Origin: Clostridiales bacterium
GTDB taxonomy: Bacteria > Bacillota > Clostridia > Christensenellales > Borkfalkiaceae
NCBI GenBank assembly: GCA_015055945.1
Contig: SVHH01000002.1
Coordinates: 62,001-126,000, forward strand
DNA length: 64,000 bases
Direction: 5' to 3'
Positions 33,777 to 40,752 of the stretch are shown piece by piece. The stretch's first letter is position 1; the number at the start of each line of letters is the position of its first letter. A program made the position numbers and the translations under genes. Below the pieces are notes generated by a model that made no database searches, was not told the origin of the DNA, and worked only from the letters and a program-made list of their open reading frames with translations.

Positions 33777-34295
33777 TTAATTAAAGAATTTTATGCCCTT
33801 TTGTTTAAACTTATCAACCGTTAAATAAAGCGGCGTACCCAACGCGTAAACGGATACGGTTTGCCCAGCAAGTAATAAAAGTACTTGCACTATGTAAATA
33901 TAATCTAAAAAGCCGTAACACCACTTCCAAATAAGCGGAAGTAAAAATGCGTTTAGCAGAACTGGGAAAAGCCCACCGATAAATATTTTAAGCGGTTTTG
34001 ATTTTATGTTTTTAGTTGTAAAGAAAGTCAATACGCCCGCCACAAGTGTAATTAAACTGCCGAAAATTATATCGTAAGGCGCACACCCAGTAATTATATT
34101 TGCAAACGCACAGCCGATAAAAAGCGCGGGTATACTTTCGGGCAAAACTATCGCTAACATTGTGAGTGCTTCACTTACCCTAATTTGAATAGCGCCACTA
34201 GAAATTGGCATAACCAAAAAGGAAACTGCAATATAGAGCGCAGCGATTATCCCCGCCCTTGCAAGTGAAATTGTAGAAAACTTTTCTTTAAACAT
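33777..34295 (-). CDS. queT: Queuosine precursor transporter QueT family
   Basis: The 172-residue membrane protein has about five segments and the QueT/DUF988 pattern: AALYIAVSFLVMPISSGAIQ, IRVSEALTMLAIVLPESIPA, GCAFANIITGCAPYDIIFG. QueT is the S-component of an ECF transporter importing queuosine precursors and needs EcfA/EcfT; an ecfT lies at the far end of this window. The start at ATG 34295 follows a hairpin directly. The leader carries a preQ1-like riboswitch, which supports the function. Confidence 0.9.
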   Translation of the reverse strand: MFKEKFSTISLARAGIIAALYIAVSFLVMPISSGAIQIRVSEALTMLAIVLPESIPALFIGCAFANIITGCAPYDIIFGSLITLVAGVLTFFTTKNIKSKPLKIFIGGLFPVLLNAFLLPLIWKWCYGFLDYIYIVQVLLLLAGQTVSVYALGTPLYLTVDKFKQKGIKFFN

Positions 34296-34334
34296 AAAAA
34301 ACCTTTTTATCGAACACACTTACCGATAAAAAGG
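34296..34334 (-). terminator. Riboswitch terminator in the queT leader
   Basis: Stem CCTTTTTATCG / CGATAAAAAGG (34334-34324 with 34312-34302) followed by TTTTTT that runs into the queT ATG. It serves as terminator and also covers the only ribosome-site-like sequence (AAAAAGG). Its 5' arm TATCGGT can instead pair with ACCGA of the aptamer 3' end. Confidence 0.75.
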
Positions 34335-34349
34335 CTAAAATTCACTTTT

Positions 34350-34388
34350 GTCGGTTGTTTTATAGAAGTGTTGTCCGAAAACCTTCTT
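34350..34388 (-). promoter_or_regulatory. preQ1 class I-like riboswitch
   Basis: On the minus strand AGAAG and CTTCT form P1 around a loop with GTTTTCGGACAACA, followed by the A-rich tail ATAAAACAACCGA. CGG of the loop can pair with CCG of the tail as the H-type pseudoknot. This matches the compact preQ1-I layout (stem, loop, stem, A-rich tail, pseudoknot strand). It lies immediately before a QueT gene. The sequence is more divergent than textbook examples. Confidence 0.72.
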
Positions 34389-34394
34389 GAGTTA

Positions 34395-34424
34395 ATTATA
34401 CTCTAAAAACGCCAAATAAAGCAA
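34395..34424 (-). promoter_or_regulatory. queT promoter
   Basis: TTGCTT (34424-34419), 18 bases, TATAAT (34400-34395). The predicted start falls at the first base of the riboswitch stem. Confidence 0.7.
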
Positions 34425-34442
34425 GCGTTTTGCACGCTTTTA

Positions 34443-34471
34443 TTGACTTATATATATTATTGTGCTAAAAT
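34443..34471 (+). promoter_or_regulatory. Promoter of the DUF1461 gene
   Basis: TTGACT (34443-34448), 17 bases, TAAAAT (34466-34471). The ATG is 7 bases on, so the transcript is predicted leaderless. Confidence 0.75.
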
Positions 34472-34477
34472 TAAAAC

Positions 34478-35170
34478 ATGAATATTGCTATAAATGAAAA
34501 AACAAAAAAGATATTGAGCATAATCTTCACCGCCCTTTTTGGCGTTTGCGCTTTGCTCTTTATAATAACTTTTTCAATAGGCTTGCCGATATATTGTAGG
34601 TTTTTTTATTATCTACAAATAGAGCCGCTTAACCTTGTTGAAGAAACGGGCAAAACTTACGAGCAAATCAAAACCGCCTACGACGAGATGTTAAACTACT
34701 TAACTCTCCCAGGAACAACTTTTTCTACGGGCGTGTTTAAGTTTACCGAAGAAGGCGCATCACACTTTGCCGACTGCAAAGGGTTGTTTACGCTAAACAC
34801 CGTAACGCTTATAATTTCAACCGTGATGATAGTTTTATCAATCGTTTTAGAAAGGTTTAAGGTTATAACGCTCTACCGCATAAAAGGCTTATCAGTAACC
34901 TTCTTTTCAGCGGTCAGTATATTTGTAATCGGCGTTGTTTTAGGCGCAGTTGTTGCAATCGACTTTGATAGCGCGTTTACCGTGTTTCACCAAATTTTCT
35001 TCCCCGGTAAAGATAATTGGCATTTTCACCCCTATTACGACCAAATAATAACTGCGCTGCCAGCACAATTTTTCTTAAACTGCGCGATTTTGATAGGCAC
35101 AAGTATAATTTTAATATCAGTTGGAATAATAGTTTTTCAATTAATCAAAAAGAAAAAATTATCTAAATAA
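34478..35170 (+). CDS. DUF1461 (TIGR01906) integral membrane protein
   Basis: The 230-residue protein has four membrane segments (about 15-35, 110-130, 143-165, 200-222) and an extracytoplasmic loop with TYEQIKTAYDEMLNYLTLPG and HFADCKGLF, typical of DUF1461. In some lactobacilli this family (LctB-like) is bacteriocin-related, but in Clostridia the function is unknown. No ribosome site is present; the promoter places the start of transcription at the ATG. Confidence 0.85.
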   Translation: MNIAINEKTKKILSIIFTALFGVCALLFIITFSIGLPIYCRFFYYLQIEPLNLVEETGKTYEQIKTAYDEMLNYLTLPGTTFSTGVFKFTEEGASHFADCKGLFTLNTVTLIISTVMIVLSIVLERFKVITLYRIKGLSVTFFSAVSIFVIGVVLGAVVAIDFDSAFTVFHQIFFPGKDNWHFHPYYDQIITALPAQFFLNCAILIGTSIILISVGIIVFQLIKKKKLSK

Positions 35171-35175
35171 CATAC

Positions 35176-35208
35176 AAAAAGCGACGGTTTTTAACCGTCG
35201 CTTTTTTT
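35176..35208. terminator. Bidirectional terminator
   Basis: Stem AAAAGCGACGGTT / AACCGTCGCTTTT between the DUF1461 gene and the coat gene pair. Confidence 0.9.
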
Positions 35209-35232
35209 GTGTTTTTAATACTATCCCCTATT

Positions 35233-35520
35233 TTAAGAAAGTTGATTTTTAACTTTCATAAACTTATTCTTGTGTTCAGATAAAATTGTTTCGGGGGCGG
35301 ATTCTACTTGGTAATAACCGTGTTCGGTCATTTCGAAGAACACTTTTGCTTGGTCGTCGGTCGTTTCAGTCCAGTGATTTCTAACAAGCGTTCTAAAGCC
35401 CTTAGAACAGCCTTCGGTCATAGCGGTTGAATAAATTTTAACAAGTGCCTTTTCTAAATTTAACATATCTTGCAAACTGTCTTTTTCATTGAGTGTGGTG
35501 TCTGCTTTATAATTACTCAT
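35233..35520 (-). CDS. Spore coat CotF-like protein
   Basis: The 95-residue helical protein has DMLNLEKALVKIYSTAMTEG and GYYQVESAPETILSEHKNKF, matching the CotF-type four-helix family. Many members have the Y(Y/F)QVE(S/P)A motif. CotF proteins are in the spore coat, though some have vegetative roles. It follows its smaller partner after 12 bases. Confidence 0.85.
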   Translation of the reverse strand: MSNYKADTTLNEKDSLQDMLNLEKALVKIYSTAMTEGCSKGFRTLVRNHWTETTDDQAKVFFEMTEHGYYQVESAPETILSEHKNKFMKVKNQLS

Positions 35521-35532
35521 ATTTTACTCTCC

Positions 35533-35721
35533 TTATAACAATTCTAACAGCGCGTTAAAGCGTTTTTCGTGATTGTCCGCAATCTTGCCAAAACTCTCCG
35601 CAAGTTCGGGATCGGTTAAAATTCTTGAATAAAGCCTTGCTTTCTTACACGCGCTCTCTTCCATAGTCAAAAGGTCGGAAATAAGCGTTGCTTCTTTTGT
35701 GGTAAGCATATTTTTGCCCAT
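35533..35721 (-). CDS. Small CotF-like companion protein (62 aa)
   Basis: The 62-residue helical protein has MLTTKEATLISDLLTMEESA and FGKIADNHEKRFNALLELL. It is the short N-terminal-like partner seen next to CotF-family genes in Clostridia. GGAGG precedes ATG 35721; the longer frame has no site. Confidence 0.8.
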   Translation of the reverse strand: MGKNMLTTKEATLISDLLTMEESACKKARLYSRILTDPELAESFGKIADNHEKRFNALLELL

Positions 35722-35870
35722 AAAATAAACCTCCAATAAATTTCTTAAGACTATTTTACCCGCTCAATAAATTTTTATACAGCAATTAATATAAACCAAT
35801 AATATAAATTTAAATATAGATTTATACTTTTTATGCAAATTTTTTAAGTTTATTTTTAATAATTCGTATA

Positions 35871-35905
35871 AAAAAACACTCATCTAAAGATGAGTGTTTT
35901 TTTAA
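35871..35905 (-). terminator. Terminator of the secreted carbohydrate-binding gene cluster
   Basis: Stem AAAAAACACTCATC / GATGAGTGTTTTTT, 27 bases beyond the stop of the 1151-residue protein. Confidence 0.9.
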
Positions 35906-35931
35906 TTAATTACTTAAAAAGTAATTTTTTG

Positions 35932-38900
35932 TTAGTTGCTAGCCTTTATAAATTCAACGTTACCAAGATAGATGTTGTACTCGTATTTAGATTGAGTTTT
36001 AATCACACGATAAGCGTTATATTTCTCAACATAACTATCACATAAAGCCGTTACGTCAATCTCTGCACAAATCCATCCGTCTAAAGGCAAGTTCGGCACT
36101 TGAGAAGTTATTCCATTAGTATAGTAACCTGCGCCAGATAACATCGACCAAGTACCATCCCAAGTGGGGTTAGCAGCATAACTGGGGTTAGAATTTGCGG
36201 CTGGTTTACATGAATTGTTTCTTACGAAAGTTGCAGTGTCCTTTTCAACCAAGAAATAGAATTTAATCGTATCGAATGCGCCAGCTTCAGCAAGTTTCTT
36301 GTATTCATCAGGAGTGTAAGGCAATTGAACGTAATAACTCTGACCGTTTATACCAGACATTTTAATAGCGTTGCCAGAATATTTAGTAGTGTCATCTTCC
36401 GTGGCAGTGCGGTTAACGTAAGTAACCACATTGGTCGGCAAGTTAGCATTTGCAACGTATTCTTTGCTTATTTTTGTTGAAGTGAATTGCATTTGTGCTA
36501 GGTTATCGGTTGATGAAGGAACAAAGTTCATTGCAGGGAGAACTTCACCATTAGATAAAGGTATACCACAAGTTTCACAATGAGATATGGCAGCAATACC
36601 AGTACCAGTTCCACTAGGAAGCGTAGGATCGGTTGTTACAACTTCTTTGTGCGGGCCTAAATCGCCGTATGCTTCACCACATTCATCACATATTGCTTTC
36701 GCTAGACAAGTAGCAGTGCCACCAGTGTGTGAATGGTCAATGCACTGAATATCACCGAAGTAGAAGTTGAATGTTAAACTACTATTTTCAATATCCGTGA
36801 ACGACTTGAAGAAGTTTACGTTATTAGAAGTAGGATCAACAAACGATTTTACAAAGTTCTCTGCGGAAATAGTGTGATTTACCCATCTCTTTTGAGCAAG
36901 TTGAGTGCCCGTGCTACCATCATAACCAGCAAAGCCAAACATATTAGCAAAGTCAGTCGTTGAGTTGTTGGTAATTGAAGGAATTTCACCTTCAGGTATA
37001 ATCATATATGTGAACTTAACAGCATTGAATGCACCCTTAGATGCAAATTCTGCATATTGTTCGCCAGTATACGGCATGGTTAAGATGATATTAACGTCGT
37101 GGTTAACTACCATCTTGAAAGCACTGCCACTAAAGTTAACATCGTTATTGATGCCTTCTGAAGGTACGGTTGTAACAACTTCTTTAGCAACGTGGCTTTC
37201 ATTAGTATCAGAAACTTTATCAATATTATCTTCAATTGCAACCAAGTTCAATGCAGGAAGAACATATCCGCCTTCATCTATAACCTCATCACAATTTTCC
37301 GTTTCACATATGATTCTAGGAGCAATACCAGTCTTAGTTCCAGTAGGAAGTTCACCAGGATTATTCGGATCTACTACTTCTATATGCGGGCCTAAATCTC
37401 CGTATTCTTCACCACATTCACTACATATTGCTTTCGCTTGACAAGTAGCAGTACCACCAGTGTGACCAGCGAAAGTGCCAAAATTGAGTCCGCATACGCT
37501 ACATTTCGGTAAAGCAATACATGATTCAGTGCCATCACTAATATGTGCAGGAATACCACCTTCGGGTTCATAAGGTAACTGACAAGTCTCACAAATCGGA
37601 AGTTGATTACACTTAGTAGCGTCGCCACCAGTGTGACTATGCCCAAAATCGTAGTCCTTAATGACTTCAATGTTACCAACGTAGAAGTCGTGAGCATTAC
37701 CTTCAATATATGATTGATAAATAGCAGCCTTGGTGCTAGTAGGTTCAGTAAAGGTTGATGCGAAATCTGCAATGGAAATAACGTAAGTTTTCCAAACGCC
37801 ATTAGTAAGACCCTTTACTTTAGAAATCAAGTTCGTTTTACTATTGTTTGAACCGCCACCAGTCATCACAGTAAACTTAACAGCGTTGAACTTGCCTTCT
37901 TGTTCAAGTTTTAAGAATTCTTCAGCGGTGTAGTTAAACGTAGCGTAAACTTTCTGAGCGTTAGCAGTAATACCAAATTTTACAGCATTGCCATCGTAAC
38001 CAATAGTATTATCGACTGCTCCGGTTACACCTTTATAAGAATATGTGCTCGGCAATTCTGTTTCATAACTAACAGTTACACCCTTAGATGCAGTAATCCT
38101 ATTATAGTTGTACTCTTTAACAGTGATGCCATAAGGACCTTTATTCGGAACACTATTCCAGTCGTGTTGAATAAATTTAACGTCACTAATATATAAGTCA
38201 ACTTTGTCTTGAGATTTGTACATAAATGACTTAAGAACCTTGCCAGTTTTGCCTGTGCCTAAAGACTTAACAAATTCGGATACAGGTACGATTGCTACTT
38301 GCCATTTGTTCGTAGTTATATATCTGTTTTCTTTTACAATCGCTTTTTCTTCAAGGCTCTTTCTAGCGGCGTAATATCCTGCAGAAGAGAAGAACGTCCA
38401 GTTGTCATTATAAGAAACTTCTTCTTGGCCGTTTATTCTTTGGTCGTTGTTACCCACTGAGGTACGAGTCGGATATTCAGTCGAGTCTATCATATAGTAG
38501 AACTCAACAGCATTGAATTCACCTTTAGCCTCTAATGCAAGATATTCTTTTGCAGTGTAACCAAAGTCTGCAGTAATAAGAGCATCGTTAGGAATTCCTG
38601 CAATTTTATAAGCGGGTTTGTCGTAACCGAATTCGTTGTTAATTCCTTCAATGGGGAATTCAGAAGGGGTTACGTATTCAAAAGTAATATTTGCGTTACT
38701 AGATTTATATGCAGTTTCACCACCTTCATATACAAGAAGGTCGTAAGTACCAGGATCTTTTGTAATGTAGAAGTACAATACACGAGAGTTAGATTGACCA
38801 GCGCTGTTAGTAGCAGTTACCTTCCAGAAATAAGTACCAATCTTCTTCGGAACATAATAGTTAGAAACACCGTCATAGTCTTCCATCTTTTCAAGTTTAT

Positions 38901-39387
38901 AAGAACTTTGGAAATAAACTTCTTTAGTGATGTTGGTGATAGTGCCATCGATAAGGTCCGATGCAGAAATTGCAGGGAATTCAACAGGAAGAATACCAAG
39001 CGTATAAGTTTGTTCTGCATTATCCCCAAATTCAATCATCGGAACAGAAAATGCTTTAATAGAAACGGTTTTGGAAACGTTTTCTCCATTAAAGTTTACT
39101 GAGTATACAACTTTGTAACTCGCTTTAACAACTTGAAAAACCTTCTCTGCTTCAACTTTTTGATTGTCGCTATCAGTAATAGTAGCGGTAACTTCATATC
39201 TGTTACCTTCGCTGTCGTAAACGTAGTCGGCTATGTTGTAACTTTCACCATAAGCAACTTCTAAGGTAGAATTTTCAAAATCAACTAAAGTTGCAGCATT
39301 GTTTTGACTAGAGTTATCGCAAGCAACCAATCCTACACAGCATAATGCGAGAACAAACGTGAAAATTTTAAATAAAACTTTTTTCAT
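35932..39387 (-). CDS. Very large secreted lipoprotein with four repeated beta-domains and Cys-knot repeats
   Basis: The 1151-residue protein has a lipoprotein signal (LALCCVGLVAC, Cys 23) and an N-terminal Ig-like pair (about 35-210). Four paralogous modules of about 170 residues follow, each marked by the same block: YTAKEYLALEAKGEFNAVEF, YTAEEFLKLEQEGKFNAVKF, YTGEQYAEFASKGAFNAVKF and YTPDEYKKLAEAGAFDTIKF. Between the modules lie CxxC-rich segments such as HTGGTATCQAKAICSECGEE and DLGPH. The repeated modules resemble jelly-roll carbohydrate-binding domains by pattern. It is the last gene of an ABC transporter and glycan operon, so it may capture polysaccharide at the cell surface; this is inferred. 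No catalytic motif was recognised. Confidence 0.7.
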   Translation of the reverse strand: MKKVLFKIFTFVLALCCVGLVACDNSSQNNAATLVDFENSTLEVAYGESYNIADYVYDSEGNRYEVTATITDSDNQKVEAEKVFQVVKASYKVVYSVNFNGENVSKTVSIKAFSVPMIEFGDNAEQTYTLGILPVEFPAISASDLIDGTITNITKEVYFQSSYKLEKMEDYDGVSNYYVPKKIGTYFWKVTATNSAGQSNSRVLYFYITKDPGTYDLLVYEGGETAYKSSNANITFEYVTPSEFPIEGINNEFGYDKPAYKIAGIPNDALITADFGYTAKEYLALEAKGEFNAVEFYYMIDSTEYPTRTSVGNNDQRINGQEEVSYNDNWTFFSSAGYYAARKSLEEKAIVKENRYITTNKWQVAIVPVSEFVKSLGTGKTGKVLKSFMYKSQDKVDLYISDVKFIQHDWNSVPNKGPYGITVKEYNYNRITASKGVTVSYETELPSTYSYKGVTGAVDNTIGYDGNAVKFGITANAQKVYATFNYTAEEFLKLEQEGKFNAVKFTVMTGGGSNNSKTNLISKVKGLTNGVWKTYVISIADFASTFTEPTSTKAAIYQSYIEGNAHDFYVGNIEVIKDYDFGHSHTGGDATKCNQLPICETCQLPYEPEGGIPAHISDGTESCIALPKCSVCGLNFGTFAGHTGGTATCQAKAICSECGEEYGDLGPHIEVVDPNNPGELPTGTKTGIAPRIICETENCDEVIDEGGYVLPALNLVAIEDNIDKVSDTNESHVAKEVVTTVPSEGINNDVNFSGSAFKMVVNHDVNIILTMPYTGEQYAEFASKGAFNAVKFTYMIIPEGEIPSITNNSTTDFANMFGFAGYDGSTGTQLAQKRWVNHTISAENFVKSFVDPTSNNVNFFKSFTDIENSSLTFNFYFGDIQCIDHSHTGGTATCLAKAICDECGEAYGDLGPHKEVVTTDPTLPSGTGTGIAAISHCETCGIPLSNGEVLPAMNFVPSSTDNLAQMQFTSTKISKEYVANANLPTNVVTYVNRTATEDDTTKYSGNAIKMSGINGQSYYVQLPYTPDEYKKLAEAGAFDTIKFYFLVEKDTATFVRNNSCKPAANSNPSYAANPTWDGTWSMLSGAGYYTNGITSQVPNLPLDGWICAEIDVTALCDSYVEKYNAYRVIKTQSKYEYNIYLGNVEFIKASN

Positions 39388-39398
39388 AACTTTCCTCC

Positions 39399-40733
39399 TT
39401 ATGCAATGCGTTCGACTCTAATGTTATCGAATACGAATACCATATCACGACGGTCGTTATTTGTATATTTTGCGAACGAGAAACCAAATGTCGACGGATT
39501 AGTAGTAAACTTCGCGTCTTCTACAGTATAACCATCGAGAAGTTTAGGATACGTTGATACGGGATTTTCACTGGTAAGTTGACCATAAAGATAGCTCTGA
39601 CACCAGCCGATATTTACTTCAAATGAACCCCAAGTATACGGTTCAACATAATCAAGATATCTCCAAGTATTGCAGTTTCTAGTACAAAGAGATGAACCAA
39701 AATTATAACCAGCACGTTGTCTAGTAGGATTGTAGTTGAAGTAATCGAGTTTAAGAACGTAGTTTTCAGGATGGTCAACTAAATCTTTACCAATTGTTTT
39801 AAATACTTCGCTTAATACGTCTCCTGAAATACCAGTACTATAAGTATGTGAAGTTGTGTAACTTGCGTGACGTGTAACTTTAAGAACGTTTTGACCACTT
39901 TTAGCGGTGGTAGAAAGTTCGTTAGCGTTTACAACTTCTATAGTACAACGTCTGTTTTCAGCAATTTCTGTACCAATGGTAAACATTTGAGCCTGCCTTA
40001 CATCTTCAAAGTCAGCAACTTCCCAAACGCCGTTTTCAGCGTCTGCTTTTAAGCCAAATGTTTCAGAACCAGTAACTGTTTCTTCGCTTAAATGGAATCT
40101 AATATCGTCAACGTAAATATACGGGGCTTCTTCAACTAATTCGTTGCAATATTCAAATTGAATACACATACCGAAAATATTAGTTAAGTCTACGCCGGTT
40201 TGACAATTGAGATATTTGGGATCCATGTCATATTCAACGTAGTTCCAACCGGGAACAAGGTTGAATTTTTGAGTAACCGTTCTTGAAGTGCTATCTAAAG
40301 TTTGACCACAATCAACAGTGGCTGTTTGTAAGCCTATACCTACTTTGTAGGTTTCTTCTTGAGCATTGTAGAACCAAGCAGAAATCTTTTCTACTTTAGT
40401 CATATCCTTATAGTTGTATTCAAAACGAGTAGAATACATCGGTAAATAGATGATAGGAAGTCCACGATAACCTATTTCACCATAAGGACGGAAGAGAGCA
40501 GATGCTTCACCAAACTTAACGTATTTTTTGTCAAAGTTTTGATTAACTGAACCAAAAGCCCAGTCAACAACACGGATAGTTAAGAAGTCTCTATCAAAGT
40601 CTTCAAAACCGTTAAATACGATGTTGGTTGTAGCACCACCTTCGCCCTTGTCTCCGTTGTCAGCACAAGCCGACAACGAGAGCGCGGAGAACATAGTCAA
40701 TGCTGCAAGTAAAATTGCTAATAATTTTTTCAT
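39399..40733 (-). CDS. Secreted lipoprotein, probable carbohydrate-binding
   Basis: The 444-residue protein has a lipoprotein signal with LSLSAC at Cys 22 and two similar beta-rich halves (about 40-215 and 235-440). Each half ends with a block of the type IYVDDIRFHLSE and VFDNIRVERIA, usual at the end of jelly-roll carbohydrate-binding modules. There are no recognised catalytic residues. It is 11 bases from the downstream large lipoprotein and 19 from the DUF4091 gene, within one operon. Confidence 0.65.
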   Translation of the reverse strand: MKKLLAILLAALTMFSALSLSACADNGDKGEGGATTNIVFNGFEDFDRDFLTIRVVDWAFGSVNQNFDKKYVKFGEASALFRPYGEIGYRGLPIIYLPMYSTRFEYNYKDMTKVEKISAWFYNAQEETYKVGIGLQTATVDCGQTLDSTSRTVTQKFNLVPGWNYVEYDMDPKYLNCQTGVDLTNIFGMCIQFEYCNELVEEAPYIYVDDIRFHLSEETVTGSETFGLKADAENGVWEVADFEDVRQAQMFTIGTEIAENRRCTIEVVNANELSTTAKSGQNVLKVTRHASYTTSHTYSTGISGDVLSEVFKTIGKDLVDHPENYVLKLDYFNYNPTRQRAGYNFGSSLCTRNCNTWRYLDYVEPYTWGSFEVNIGWCQSYLYGQLTSENPVSTYPKLLDGYTVEDAKFTTNPSTFGFSFAKYTNNDRRDMVFVFDNIRVERIA

Positions 40734-40752
40734 TACTTATATCCCCCTTATA

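Noticed and set aside
36965..37441. Plus-strand 158-residue frame within the large lipoprotein
   Set aside because: Antisense shadow of the repeat-rich lipoprotein gene.
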